From NCBI RefSeq assembly GCF_018294505.1, contig NC_057802.1, positions 308,500,961 to 308,564,960 of the forward strand: a stretch of 64,000 nucleotides of DNA, given 5' to 3'. Both the position numbers and the translations under genes were made by a program. The stretch comes from Triticum aestivum (Eukaryota > Streptophyta > Magnoliopsida > Poales > Poaceae). The notes beneath the pieces were generated by a model. It saw nothing but the letters and a program-made list of their open reading frames with translations, did not search any database and was not told the origin of the DNA. Below, piece by piece: positions 23,107 through 34,850 of the stretch (within the stretch, counting starts at the first letter, position 1; every line of letters starts with the position of its first letter).

Positions 23107-25276
23107 CTAGTTCTTCTTCTTTGGGACCCACATCAACTTGATGGGAATCCTTGGAGTTGTAGTTGAACTTGATGAAGTAGATCTTGACGTAGTTTTGGGA
23201 ACCCACTTTACCATGGCCTTAGGAGCTTGTTCAAATGAGTCATTCTCTTCTTGAAGCTTGTCATTGACCTTTAGCTGGTAGTCTTGTGGTGGAAGATCAT
23301 CTTGAGCTTGTGTTCCCTTAAAAGAAGTGGGGTCATACTTCTCTTGTTGAGGAACAAACTTCGTCTTGGGGTATTGATCTTCTTCCCATTCAAGTCCATT
23401 GGCGTCTTCCTTGATTCTTCCGGTGTCTTCCTTGCTTGTGAACAATTTCCTCAAATTGCTTACTCCCGGCAAAACTCTTGTAAACACCTTTCTCTATAAT
23501 TCCCTCCAATAAGCCATTTTAAGCTAATTTCTTGCTCAAGTTAACTTGTCTAAGAGAATCATTAGTGGAATCAAGAGAATTACTAGAAGCAAGAATATTG
23601 GATTTAGCATGGTTATTGTTACTCCTAGAAGAAGAATCTTTCTTGCTATTATTACTAGATTTTACTTGTGGCATATAAGTGGACAAGAGGAGATGTTTGG
23701 AAATGTAAGAAGAACTCTACTTTCGAAGATCATCATTGATAGCTTTTAAGAACTCATGCTCTTGCTCTGAATTTAGCCTCTTGCAGCGTAGCTTCTCATG
23801 AGTCCTTAGGAGCTCTCTATGATCTTCTTGAGTTCTTTCATGAGCTAACTTAAGAGTGTTTCGTTCTTTAGTTAGATGCTGAATTTCCTTCTTATCATTG
23901 TCACTTGTTTCATCTTGATTAGAATGATTACCAGCAAGTTCATTATAGTTCACATCACTTGTTTTATCAACAAGTAAATCATCATCACCTAACAAATCAT
24001 CTTCATCACTATCAAAGTCAAGATACTCGGGGTGAGATACCTTAGGGCCTTTAGCCATGAAGCATCTTCCAATTCCTTCATTTGGTTTATCAGATATGTC
24101 GTGGGAGCTGGATGACACTAGTGCAAGACTGGCAACACCTTCATCTTGTGTATAGTCGGAGTCGAAGTGATAGCCTCTCTCGGAGTGAGTGTCGAAGTCA
24201 GAGCTGGAAACCCATTCACCAACATGAGCTTGATGTCTTCTTCTTGTGTAGCTCTTTGATGACTTGTCCTTCCTTTCTGAATCCTTGCTTGTTCGATAGG
24301 GTCTTCGTTCATAACGATCATCTCTACTCCTTCTCTCTCTTGGAGGAGATTCATCTCTTTTACCCCTCCTATTTGGTGAGTCTTTTCTTTTCTTGTAGGG
24401 AGTCATACACTCATTGGAGTAGTGTCCGAGTCTTCTACAATTGTAGCAATGACGATCACGACTAGAAGATCTCTTATCATTGTAGGACCTTGACTTGGAG
24501 CTTCTCTCTTTGCTTTTACTCTTCTAGAACTTGTTGAAGTTCTTCACCATTAAGCTCAATTCTTCATTGGAGACTAGCTTGTCACTTGATGTTTTAGGAG
24601 CATCACTTGAAGCTTTGTAAGCACCACTTGAATTGTTGTGAAGCTCTTCCTTATCCTTGAGTGACATATCATGAGCAACAATTCTACCAATGGCTTTCGT
24701 GGGCTTGAGATCTTTGTAGTTTGGCATCATTTGGATCAATGTGCACACGGTATCATATTTTACATCAAAGCCTATAAGGATCTGCTTGATGATGAATTTG
24801 TCAGTCATCTCCACTTCCTAAGCCAACAATCTCATTTGTGTTCAGAGAGCCTAGAGTACATTTCAGCGACTCCTTCACAATCCTTCATCTTGAACTATCA
24901 AGTTGAATTTGAAGCACATCCAACTTGGATTCCTTGATGGACTCGGTACCTTCGTGCATACCAACCAAAGTATCCTAAATTTCCTTTGCATTCTCAACGT
25001 GGCTGATTTTGTTGAATTCTTCAGGGCACAATCCAGTGAAGAGAATATCACAATCTTGAGCATTGTATTGCAACATCTTCAGTTCTTCCGTGGTTGCTTC
25101 ACGATCCGGTTCTCTACCATCCTCAAAGAATTCACCTTGCAAGCCAACATGAACAACAACCCAAATGGCGGGGTTATGACCAAGAATATGCATTTTATCT
25201 TATGCTTCCAACTAGCAAAATTTGTACCATCAAAATAGGGTCCTCTATGGTGATAGTTACCCTCGCTAGATGCCAT
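23107..25276 (-). pseudogene. copia gag (UBN2-type) of element D
   Basis: The ATG at 25276 begins MASSEGNYHHRGPYFDG followed by SWKHKIK, the N-terminus of copia-type gag (UBN2/DUF4219-like). Capsid-like segments follow in shifting frames (HVENAKE, TDKFIIKQILIGFD, SLKDKEELHN). A CCHC zinc knuckle lies near 24460-24420: C-x2-C-x4-H-x4-C in CYNCRRLGHYSNEC. Then come an Arg/Ser/Asp-rich basic stretch, an acidic stretch, a coiled coil (KERNTLKLAHERTQEDHREL) and a C-terminal piece ending VPKKKN at 23107. Frameshifts near 25190 and 24975 and several stops make it non-functional. The zinc knuckle and order of regions make the assignment secure; pol is absent. Confidence 0.82.
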
Positions 25277-26153
25277 GCTCTCCTAGGTTGTGAAACCAAG
25301 GCTATGATCACCAAAGCTATGGAAATCAAGGCTTACAGAGACCAAACCTCTGATACCACTTGTAGGATTGAAAGTATGTATAGAGTGGGGTGATTGGACT
25401 ACTTTACCAAATAAAAATCCTTCCTTTTCCCAATTTTAGTTGTAGGCAGATTTTAGCAATTATGACAAGTCAATCAATCAACCTAGACATGCAATTCTAA
25501 GAGTATAGCAATGGAAAGTGAAACATTGTATATGAAGGTAAAGGGAAGGGTTTGGAGAAGGCAAACGCAATGGAGACATAGAGATTTTTGGCGTGGTTCC
25601 GATAGGTGGTGCTATCGTACGTCCACGTTGATGGAGACTTCAACCCACGAAGGGTAACGGCTGCGCGAGTCCACGGAGGGCTCCATCCACGAAGGGTCCA
25701 CGAAGAAGCAACCTTATCTATCCCACCACGGCCATCGCCCATGAAGGACTTGCCTCACTCGGGTAGATCCTCACGAAGTAGGCGATCTCCTTGCCCGTAC
25801 AAACTTCTTGGTTCAACTCCACATCATGTCGGAGGCTCCCAAGCGACACCTAACCAATCTAGGAGACACCACTCTCCTAAAGGTAATAAATGGTGTGTTG
25901 ATGATGAACTCCTTGCTCTTGTGCTTCAAGTGATAGTCTCCCCAACACTCAACTCTCTTTCAAAGATTTGGCTATGGTGGAAGAAGGATTTGAGTGGAAA
26001 GCAACTTGGGGAAGGCTAGAAACCAAGGTTCAAATGGAAGGAATGGAATCACTTGATCTCAACACATGAGTAGGTGGTTCTGTCAGAAATGAATGGTGGA
26101 AGTGTAGGCATGTTCTGATGGCTCTCTCTTATAAGAAGAAGGGGGTGGAGGGG

Positions 26154-26161
26154 TATATATA
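26154..26161 (-). promoter_or_regulatory. TATA box of the element D LTR
   Basis: TATATATA lies within GGAGGCTATATATACCCC on the minus strand. The same context recurs in the solo LTR around 61587-61594. It marks the U3/R region. Confidence 0.7.
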
Positions 26162-26219
26162 GCCTCCACACAAAATGTACCCTTCACACAGTTTTGACCC
26201 ATCTCGCAGGCACCAATCA

Positions 26220-26480
26220 GGAAACTCGGTGGCATCGATTTGTAGACAAAAATATGAATGTTAGGAATCTCGGTGGGACCGACGGGAACAACTTAGTGGG
26301 ACCGATGTGCTAGGGCTTAGGGCAAACATCATCTCGGTGAGGCCGAAGTGAAGCCACAAGGAGGTAGAGAATCAGTCAAGCCTCTCGGTGGGACCAATTG
26401 CAACATCTCGGTGATACTGAAGTTAATGCAATAAGTCATAGAGCGCTAGCAAGGCCATCTCGGTGAGACCGAGATCTGTA
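26220..26480 (-). repeat. Array of TCGGT-NNN-ACCGA dyads upstream of the TATA box (D)
   Basis: About seven imperfect copies of CTCGGTGGGACCGA are spaced 25-50 bp apart (for example near 26223, 26267, 26333, 26385, 26407 and 26457). Each is close to a palindrome. A longer array is in the solo LTR at 61630-62100. Position upstream of TATA suggests an enhancer-like array. Confidence 0.7.
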
Positions 26481-26870
26481 TCCGTGTGACTGGACAGTCA
26501 GGGTTTTGGCAATGGCTATATCAAGATGAACTAGGTGGCCCGGGATGGGAAATATCAGTGTGGCCGAGTTGGGAATTAGGGTTTGGACATATTCGAATAG
26601 AGAAAGTGGCTGAGGGTTTTGGAGCAATATCACTAAGAACTTTGAGCAAGTAGACCATTAAGCAACACCTCATCCCCTTTTAATAGTATTGGCTTTCCTA
26701 TGGACTCAATGTGATCTTGGATCACTTAAACAAAAATGTAGAGTCTTGAGCTTTTGCCAAGCCGTGTCCTTAGCATTTTGAGGGGTCCACATCTCTATGA
26801 GCACGCATGAAATGGTCGTCTACAAGCCGGCCGACAGTTGCGTCGCTGCGTAGAGAGCGGCCGTGTGCTA

Positions 26871-27105
26871 CTACCGCCGTCTTGGTCTATTAATCCCCTT
26901 TGTATTCTGTGCCATATTTTGACCTGAAATTTAACCAACAAAATGTTAATGCATGTTACAAAAATTATATAATTGGAAACTATGTTCAAATACGAATCCA
27001 ATGATATAATCTATGGCGACATGCATTCGTATTTTATTAGTTAAATATATAGTAAAAATTTGGCACAAAAATACATAGACGACTTATAAACGAGGACGGA
27101 GGTAG
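26871..27105. mobile_element. Stowaway-type MITE
   Basis: This 235-bp, AT-rich element has terminal inverted repeats CTACCGCCGTC... on the left and ...GACGGAGGTAG on the right (Stowaway consensus CTACCTCCGTCC). TA duplications lie at 26869-26870 and 27106-27107. It is non-coding and mobilised by Tc1/mariner-type transposases. Confidence 0.85.
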
Positions 27106-27353
27106 TAGCTAATTTAATGGCAAACGTTTTTATTTTATTAACCGTATGTGTACGTGTCCTTTAACCCTCCTCCCACACGTCTTGTCACCCCGCTGCCGCA
27201 GACAGCTTAGAGCGCAAGCTTGAGCAGCGCGCGGGGGCGTTCTTTTGGCCAAACGATGGTGAGCCTGTTCCCACACAACCGCGCAGGTTCCCACACAAGT
27301 TTCCCTATCGAGTCGGTGAAATATGCCAAAATCCCAATGCTTATCGGCCTGCT

Positions 27354-27361
27354 ATATAAAC
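27354..27361 (+). promoter_or_regulatory. Orphan TATA box
   Basis: TATATAAA lies in a plant-like context 13 bp before element E. The expected downstream plus-strand gene is absent, which suggests a promoter cut off by E. Weak evidence from motif alone. Confidence 0.35.
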
Positions 27362-27373
27362 CCTCACGGCCGG

Positions 27374-28977
27374 TGATGTCTGCTTGAACTACATCGGTAT
27401 TTCCCCAAAGAGGAATGGATGATGCAGCACAGCAATGGTAGGTATTTCCCTCAGTGATGAGACCAAGGTTATCGAACCAGTAGGAGAACCACGCAACACT
27501 ACGTGAACGACACCCGCACACAAATAACAAATACTCGCAACCCGACGTATTAAAGGGGTTGTCAATCCCTTTCGGGTAACGGTGCCAGAAGTTGGCAAGT
27601 AGACAGGTTAAAAATATGATAGATTGGATAAATAGATCTCAGGGGAACGCGAGATAAAATAAATAAGAATAAATTGCAGCAAGGTATTTTTGTATTTTTG
27701 GTTTAATAGATCTGAAAATAAAAGCAAATAAAAATAGATCACGAAGGCAAATATATTAAAGAAGAGACCCAGGGGCCTTAGATTTCACTAGTGGCTTCTC
27801 TCGAGAAAAATAGCAAACGGTGGGTAAACGAATTACTGTTGGGCAGTTGATAAAACTTCAAATAATCATGACGATATCCAGGCAATGATCATTATATAGG
27901 AATCACGTCCAAGATTAGTAGACTGACTCCGGCCTGCATCTACTACTATTACTCCACACATCGACTGCTATCCCGCATGCATCTAGTGTATTAAGTTCAT
28001 GGAGAAATGGAGTAATGCAATAAGAACGATGACATGATGTAGACAAGATCTATTTATGTAGAAATAGACCCCATCTTCTTATCCTTAATAGCAACAATAC
28101 ATTCGTGTCATTTCCCCTTCTGTCACTTGGATCAAGCACCGTAAGATCAAACCCATCACAAAGCACCTCTTCCCATTGCAAGATAAATAGATCAAGTTGG
28201 CCAAACAAAACCCAAATATTGGAGAAGAAATACGAGGCTATAAGCAATCATGCATATAAGAGATCAAAGAAGACTCAAATAACTTTCATGGATAAAAAGA
28301 TAGGTCTGATCATAAACTCAAAGTTCATCAGATCCCAACAAACACACCGCAAAAAGAGTTACATCATATGGATCTCCAAGAGACCATTGTATTGAGAATC
28401 AAAAGAGAGACAGGAAGCCATCTAGATACTAACTACAGACCCGTAGATCTACAAAAGACTACTCACGCATCATCGGAGAGGCACCAATGGACATGATGAA
28501 CCCCTCCGTGATGGCGTCTAGATTGGATCTGGTGGTTCTGGAACTTGCGGCGGCTGGAATTGATTTTCGTCGACTCCCCTAGGATTTATAGAATATTGGG
28601 GTATTTATAGAGCAAAGAGGCAGTGCGGGAGGCCACCGAGGTGGGCACAACCCACCAGGGCGAGCCTGGGCCTCCAGGCGTGCCCTGGTGTCTTGTGCTC
28701 ACCTCGGGCTCCCTCTTCGGTACTTCTTTGGCCCACTTGATGTCTGTGGTCCCAAAAAATCCACAAAAAGTTTTGCTGCGTTTGGACTCCGTTTGGTATT
28801 GATTTCCTGCGATGTAAAAAAACATGCAGAAAACAGCAACTGGCACTTGGCACTATGTCAATAGGTTAGTACCAAGAAATGATATAAAATGATTATAAAA
28901 TGATTGTAAAACATCCAAGAATGATAATATAACAGCATGGAACAATCAAAAATTATAGATACGTTGGAGACGTGTCA
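27374..28977 (-). repeat. Element E 3' LTR
   Basis: The LTR is 1604 bp with TGACACGTCTCC at its minus-strand start and ...GCAGACATCA at its end. It is homologous along its length to the truncated LTR at 32329-32936. Confidence 0.88.
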
Positions 28978-31386
28978 TCATCCCCAAGTTTAATTCCTGC
29001 TCGTCCTCGAGTAGGTAAATGATAAAAACAGAATTTTTTATGTGGAATGCTGCCTAACATGTCATCACATATTCTTTTCTTTGTAGCATGGACATTTGGA
29101 CCTTTTATATGGTTCAAAGCAATAATCTAGTTTTGACATGAGAATTTCAATACTCAAGCATATCAACAAGCAACCATGTCTTTCAAAATATCAATGCTAA
29201 AATAAGTTATCCCTAGCCCATTATGCTAAATCATTGGTCCATTCATGAAACACACTCGCATATTAGCTACACCCAGTGCTCAAGTACGATCATAGTGCCC
29301 CTTAGTTGGTGCTTTATAAGAGAAGATGGAGACTCAAATAAAATAAAAATTGCATAAAGTAAAAGAAAGGCCCTTCGCGGAGGGAAGTAGGGATTTGTAG
29401 AGGTGCCATAGCTCAAAGCGAAAAGATTGAGATAAAAACATTTTGGGAGGCATGCTTTTCCTGTCAACGAGAACGATCGAGTAGTTCCCAATACTTTCCA
29501 TGCTAGATATACCATAGGCAGTTGACAAACAGAAATTAAAGTTTATTCCTTTTTTTAACCATGCTTCGACTTTCCATGGCTAGCCGTATCCATGGGTGCC
29601 TTCCATACCAACACTTTCCAAGGAATTTATTATTTGACAACATAAAGTAAATTCATTTTTCATTTCGGGACTAGGCATCCCTAATACCTTTGCCTTACTC
29701 TCGTGCAACGACAAGTGAATAAACACTCGTCTTGAGAACAACATATCTAGCATGGAAATATATTAGCCATCCCCTACCGTTTCATGAGCGGTACGAGCAC
29801 AAAAAGAGAAATTTATTTTGAAAATAAGAGATGGCACAAACAAATTTGCTTAGAACGGCAAAAGAATACCGCATATAGGTAGGTATAATGGACTCATGTG
29901 GCAAAACTGGTTTAAATGAAGGCTAGCAAAAGATTGAGAAGCGACCAACCAAGAAACGAAAAATCTCGTAAGCGAGCATTAATCATAACTAACACCGAAT
30001 AATGCACCACAAGTAGGATGTAATGTCATCACATAACTATTGACTTTTTGTGCTTGCATAGGGAATCACAAACCTTAACACCAATATTCTTACTAAAGCA
30101 TAATTACTAATCAACATGACTCACATATCACATCATCTTATCTCAAAACTATTACAAAGAATCGAGTTTATTTTGTCCAATGATCTTCGTGAAAGTTTTA
30201 GTTATATCCTCCTTGGATATCTAACACTTTGGGACTAATTTTCATATGTTGCTTTTAATAAGCTCAAACAAATATAAGTGAAGATCATGAGCATAAAATT
30301 TCTTTCTCTCAAATTAATTTAAGTGAAGCAAGAGAGAATTTCTTAAAAAATTTACCAACTCTCGAATAAATCTAAGTGAAGCAAGAGAGAATTTCTTCAA
30401 AAATACTAAAGCACACCATGCTCAAAAAGATATAAGTGAAGCACTAGAGCAATTCCATAGCTCATAATGATTTAAGTGAAGCATAGAGAGCAATTCTAAC
30501 AAGTCAAGGCATAATTTTGGCTCTCTCAAATAAGTGTGACCAGCAAGGATTCATGAATTAAAATAAAAATCAAAACAAGCAAAGACTCATATCATACAAG
30601 ATGCTCCAAGCAAAACTCATAGTATGTGACGAATAAAAGTATAGCTTCGAGTAAAATACCGTTGGTCATTAGAAAAAAGAGGGGATGCCACTCGGGCATT
30701 CCCAATCTTAGTTTCTTGCTTCTCTTTGGATAATGGCTTGGGATGCCATGGGGCATCCCCAAGCTTAGGCTCTTCTTACACCTTATTCCTTCATCCATCG
30801 TAATATCAACCAAAACTTGAAAACTTCAATCACACAAAACTCAACAAAACCTTCGTGAGATCCGTTAGTATAAGAAAGCAAATCACTACTATAAGTACTG
30901 TTGCAAACCCATTCATATTTTATTTTTGAATTATATCTACTGTATTCCAACTTTTCTATGGCAAAAACTCTTCAAAGAAAACCATAGAATCATCAAAACA
31001 AGCACACAACGCAAAGAAAACAGAATCTGTCAAAAACAGAACAATCTGTAGCAATCCGGATATTTCGAATGCTTCTGAAACTCCAAAAATTCTGAAAAAT
31101 TAGGACAACCTGAGAAATTTGGTTATCAATCTTCTGCAAAAAGAAATGGTATTTTATCACGCTTCTGTTAAAAATGAAAATTATTTTTGTGAGCACAAAA
31201 GTTTCTGTTTTTCAGCAAGATCAAATCAACTATCACCCAACATGGTCCTAAAGGCTTTGCTTGGCACAACACTAATTAAAACACCAAAAACACAATCATA
31301 ACAGTAGCATAATTGCGCAAACACTCAAGAACAGAAAGCAAAAGAAAACAATAAATTTTATTCATTGGGTTGCCTCCCAACAAGCG
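28978..31386 (-). other. Non-coding interior of element E
   Basis: This is AT-rich DNA with no long ORF, typical of large retrotransposon derivatives (LARDs). It holds a conserved post-ORF hairpin (31365-31380), an array of five loop-conserved hairpins (30262-30491) and a polypurine region by the 3' LTR. Equivalent motifs occur in the same relative order in element F. Confidence 0.7.
30262..30491 (-). repeat. Array of five hairpins with a conserved loop (element E)
   Basis: Hairpins lie at 30262-30292, 30304-30338, 30359-30389, 30419-30451 and 30460-30491. On the sense (minus) strand each loop contains TGCTTCACTTA or ATCTTCACTTA, and the flanking arms pair. The arms are GCTC/GAGC in some copies and CTCTC/GAGAG in others. 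Element F has three more. Confidence 0.75.
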
Positions 31387-31411
31387 CTATTGTTTTATGG
31401 CCCTAGCTAGG
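31365..31411 (-). repeat. Conserved post-ORF motif of element E
   Basis: On the minus strand the palindrome CCTAGCTAGG (31411-31402) overlaps the end of the ORF. TTGGGAGGCAACCCAA (31380-31365) follows the stop codon. Element F has both in the same order (51674-51683, 51705-51720). Confidence 0.75.
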
Positions 31412-32127
31412 CATAATGCAAGGATCCAAGTGTTGTCATCTTTCTCCTTAATTTCCTTAGAGGTATTTATGTCATGAGGTTTTTTGAAAACAACGCAAAA
31501 TATATTATCCATGGAAACCTTAGCACTATCAAGTTGCTTCTCATCATAACCCCTTTGATTCCCGACAACAATCCAAGAATAATGTTGATTAACATTATTA
31601 AAAACTTGTTGGATTATATCTAGAATAGGGACTTCCTTTTTAAGATTGTCATCAAAAATTTGATTATCCCCAAGCAAATGTCTTAACGCATAGTCACTAT
31701 TATAAAGAATTTCATCTATCACCGGTTTTTCACAATTCATACCATAGAAATCATTGATTTCCCTTGCTTCCCGTACTATGTAATCAAATTCATTCATAAG
31801 AACAAGGGTGGCCAACTTTTTAGCTTTGGGATTCTTTATAATGGGAAACTCAAAAACTAATATTTGCAAGGTAGGGTGAGTGCGGATAAATTTATTTTCA
31901 AGTTCCAGAACAAGTGCTGAAATAGCTTTTGCATAAGATTTAGTCCTCTTAAGTATAGGGACATCATCAAGACTTAAATTTCCAACGCAATCGAAAAATT
32001 CTTGGATATGTTCTTCTCCTATAACATTCCCTTGCCCCAAAACAAAAGTTTTAGCATCCAGATTGCCAGATCGTCCAATTTTAGGAGTTAGGCCATCATT
32101 TGTTTCTGCCATACCAAATTCACTCAT
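31387..32127 (-). CDS. ORF of LARD-like element E, unknown function
   Basis: The intact 246-residue frame starts at the ATG at 32127 (MSEFGMAETNDG), about 175 bp after the primer site, where gag normally begins. I chose this start because the longer open frame upstream begins at a non-ATG codon inside the leader. The product is soluble-looking, mildly acidic in the middle, and has no signal peptide or membrane segment. I see no zinc knuckle, protease or RT motif. It may be a diverged capsid-like protein or a remnant kept by the non-autonomous element. The two short ORFs of element F (50888-51653) hold the same position, but I could not align them convincingly. The domain is unrecognised. Confidence 0.6.
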   Translation of the reverse strand: MSEFGMAETNDGLTPKIGRSGNLDAKTFVLGQGNVIGEEHIQEFFDCVGNLSLDDVPILKRTKSYAKAISALVLELENKFIRTHPTLQILVFEFPIIKNPKAKKLATLVLMNEFDYIVREAREINDFYGMNCEKPVIDEILYNSDYALRHLLGDNQIFDDNLKKEVPILDIIQQVFNNVNQHYSWIVVGNQRGYDEKQLDSAKVSMDNIFCVVFKKPHDINTSKEIKEKDDNTWILALCLARAIKQ

Positions 32128-32300
32128 GATTACAAACAAAGGGTAGATCTGACGAGAAAATGGCAAACAAAAAAGAGGGCGAATAAGACGACAAATTTTC
32201 GTGAAGTGCGGGAGAGGAAAACAAGAGGAAAATGGCAAAGAATGTAAATTGAACAGAGATGAGATTTGTGATTAGGAACCTGGTAGATGTTGATGATGTC

Positions 32301-32317
32301 TCCCGGCAACGGCGCCA
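32301..32317 (-). other. Primer-binding site of element E
   Basis: On the minus strand this reads TGGCGCCGTTGCCGGGA, complementary to the tRNA-Asp 3' end. It lies 11 bp from the LTR edge at 32329. Confidence 0.8.
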
Positions 32318-32328
32318 GAAATTCCTTT

Positions 32329-32936
32329 TGATGTCTGCTTGAACTACGTCGGTATTTCCCCAAAGAGGAAGGGATGATGCAGCACATCAACGATAGGTAT
32401 TTCCCTCAGTGATGAGACCAAGGTTATCGAACCAGTAGGAGAACAACGCAACACTACGTGAACGGCACCTGCACACAAATAACAGATACTCGCAACCCGA
32501 CGTATTAAAGGGGTTGTCAATCCCTTTCGGCTAACGGCGCCAGAAGTTGGCAAGTAGACGAGATACAAATATGATAGATTGGATAAATAGATCTCGCGGG
32601 AACGTGAGATAAAATAAATAAGAATAAATTGCGCAAGGTATTTTTGTATTTTTGGTTTAATAGATCTAAAAATAAAAGCAAATAAAAATAGATCGCGAAG
32701 GCAAATATATTAAAGAAGAGACCCGGGGGGCGTAGATTTCACTAGTGGCTTCTCTCGAGAAAAATAGCAAATGGTGGGTAAATGAATTATTGTTGGGAAA
32801 TTGATAAAACTTCAAATAATCATGACGATATCCAGGCAATGATCATTATATAGGCATCACGTCCAAGATTAGTAGACCGACTCCTGCCTGCATCTACTAC
32901 TATTACTCCACACATCGACCGCTATCCAGCATGCAC
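32329..32936 (-). repeat. Truncated 5' LTR of element E
   Basis: This is 608 bp of the 1604-bp LTR, homologous to 27374-27985. Homology stops within GCATGCA at 32930-32936, where unrelated DNA begins (CACTGGTACGCG). Confidence 0.85.
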
Positions 32937-34850
32937 TGGTACGCGTCGCTACTATACAAACGGTTTTTAACCCCTTTTCGCGACGGCATTTGGAACCGTC
33001 GCCAAGTGAGTGTGGGCGATACAGGGATCCTTCCCACATGACCCAGAAACCGCCGGGGATAGGGTGCCTTGATGCATACAGTTGTCCCTATATAACTGTT
33101 TCCGATATCTCGAATATCCCAAACGCTTCATCCTTGTTGCTCGTTTGTGCTCGCATTCCCATCGCAGTCGGAGTTTTGTGGTTTTACCTAAAACCAGGCA
33201 GATTCCAGGCACGGGAGTTTTTCGGGCACATACCAAACTGGCTCTATGTTTACGATGCCTAGCACATCACAAATAGTTCATGATTATAAACCGTGTACGA
33301 TAGGTAGACAATCACACACATTTAGTTTTCCCGCACCGTATGTAATAGTGTCTAACATCACACAGCTTTGCAAACGGCAATTGCGTGCATTGTTACACAT
33401 GTTTCCTCTCCGTGAACCATGTCGGATTATGATGTATATCGCACACGCTGTGCTTTATTAAACGTGTGCGCCGTAATGACCTGCACACCGTAATTTTGCC
33501 CTAATTTAATTGCTGCTATTTAAAATTGTACCTAATTTAAACTTGAAAGTAGGCTATAGCTTTATTCGTAACCATCAGGTTGAAATAAGCAATGCATTAT
33601 TCGATTCACATGTATATTTGTTTAAGAATTACATAAGCACCAAATAAAGAATGATGAACTAGGGTTCTATACTTGTACTATTATAGATGGAAAAGAAAGA
33701 GGCGACAGACTTTCTAGTTGCTGAACAAGGTGAAGCGGAATGGCCCTATTGTGCTCTCCTGGATGCAGAAGGGACGCACGACTCTAGTCCAACCCCTTGT
33801 GATGGCCGACCACCAATCATGTAGTTTGAGAGGTAATCTTGAGTAAACTGCTTCAGGATCCACTGCAAAGGAAAAAAGATCCAGACACACAACTCATTAC
33901 GGGCAGTAAAAAGAAGGCTATAGGGTTCTTACTTACCATCCTGCAGTTCACCGTTGTGTTGCATAAAGTGTAAACAAATAGTTAGATTGACATCTTTTGA
34001 CCCATTTTAATAACAATCTTTATCAGTTTCCTCACTTGATGTTGGTTCATGAATATCTCATTGCCCCATACGCAGAAAGGGTCGAAGTGTGGATCTTTGG
34101 CAATGACATATGTACCTAAAAGCACCAAGTCAATATTAGAAGCTAAAACAACAATTGCAAAATGATAGTACAACACTCCCTCCATCCCATTATATATGAT
34201 TTTATTACATGTATATCTAAACATCATCAGAACATTAAGGTAACACTCTTCCTTGTTGCTATGTAGCCTGGGATTGCATATTTAGTCATTCAGTACAATG
34301 CATGTTGCTATGTAGCTTCAGTGTGCAGGCTTAAGCATGGTAGTTAAGCAAAACAAGAAGTGGAAAGGTGTGTTAACTGCATCAGGCATAACATTTAAAA
34401 ACCAAGCAAATAGTCATTCAAATTGGTATTGTGCAGGTCTAAAGTACACTAGTTATTGTTAAAAAACGAAAAGGCATGTTGACTGCAATATCCTTAACAG
34501 CAACCAAATATCATAATTCATAGTGGTATTGTTGAAACTGTTAGTGATGAAATTGAACTGCACGGCAAATAGTTGCACATATAGAGCATCACATTGTGAA
34601 GAACTGAAATAAACAAGTCATAAGGCCATCTCTAGCCGATCCTTTAAAAGTTAAAGGACTAAAACCCTTAGTGGATATATATGTACTCGAGCAATTTTTG
34701 GCCTTTTCTAGTCGATCCCCTAAACTTAACATTGTAAACTTTAATTTGATCAAGTTCAAAGCAGGTTCAACCAAAAGTAGCATCCATTCAACATAAACAT
34801 AGATAGTTTTGCATAATCAAACATAAAAGATAAATTTAAACTAAGCTAAA
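32937..34850. other. Unassigned DNA with GTGTGCGAT-like words
   Basis: After the breakpoint, 33280-33480 is rich in short words such as CCGTGTACGATAG and ATCGCACACG. These resemble the subterminal repeats of CACTA-type transposons and recur at 36030-36070 and 37370-37930. A partial Stowaway-like end (CTCCCTCCATCCC) lies near 34174. No gene is evident before the AP2-like ORF. Confidence 0.4.

Larger units (their letters stand above)
22886..26793 (-). mobile_element. Element D: truncated Ty1-copia retrotransposon, minus strand
   Basis: It consists of a partial 5' LTR (25361-26793), a primer site matching initiator tRNA-Met (reverse complement of TGGTATCAGAGG, 25347-25358) and a gag gene. The left end is cut by element C at 22885/22886, so no pol or 3' LTR is in view. 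Compared with the solo LTR of the same family at 60802-62449, the 5' LTR lacks about 150 bp of its outer end, so D is also truncated at about 26793. Confidence 0.85.
25361..26793 (-). repeat. Partial 5' LTR of copia element D
   Basis: In minus orientation it ends ...CATACTTTCAATCCTACA at 25361 next to the iMet primer site. Its outer end at about 26793 is truncated relative to the solo LTR at 60802-62449. It contains a TATA box (26154-26161) and, upstream of it, an array of TCGGT-NNN-ACCGA dyads. Confidence 0.85.
26794..27373. other. Low-copy-looking host DNA with a MITE and a TATA box
   Basis: This strip between D and E contains the Stowaway MITE (26871-27105). Beyond it (27108-27373) is sequence not matched elsewhere in the window, ending in a promoter-like TGCTATATAAACCC shortly before E. 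No coding region is visible. Confidence 0.5.
27374..32936 (-). mobile_element. Element E: LARD-like gypsy LTR retrotransposon, 5' LTR truncated
   Basis: On the minus strand the order is a truncated 5' LTR (32329-32936), tRNA-Asp-type primer site (32301-32317), a single ORF (32127-31387), about 2.4 kb of AT-rich non-coding interior with hairpin arrays, a polypurine region (reverse complement of ACTTGGGGATGA, just right of 28977), and the 3' LTR (27374-28977). There is no protease, RT, RNase H or integrase. It shares its LTR start, polypurine context and interior motifs with element F. The 5' LTR breaks off at a junction near 32934, so E is not complete. Confidence 0.88.

Noticed and set aside
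21..32317. tRNA genes at sites resembling tRNA 3' ends
   Set aside because: The matches (21-38, 25347-25358, 32301-32317, and 50773-50790 further right) are short primer-binding sites next to LTRs; no cloverleaf-forming sequence surrounds them.
32934..32950. CACTGGTACGCG as a proven CACTA terminus
   Set aside because: No matching inverted end and no resumption of the interrupted LTR within the window; reported only as a breakpoint.
34170..34215. Second Stowaway MITE
   Set aside because: Only one CTCCCTCCATCCC-like end is present; no opposite terminal repeat or TA duplication was found.
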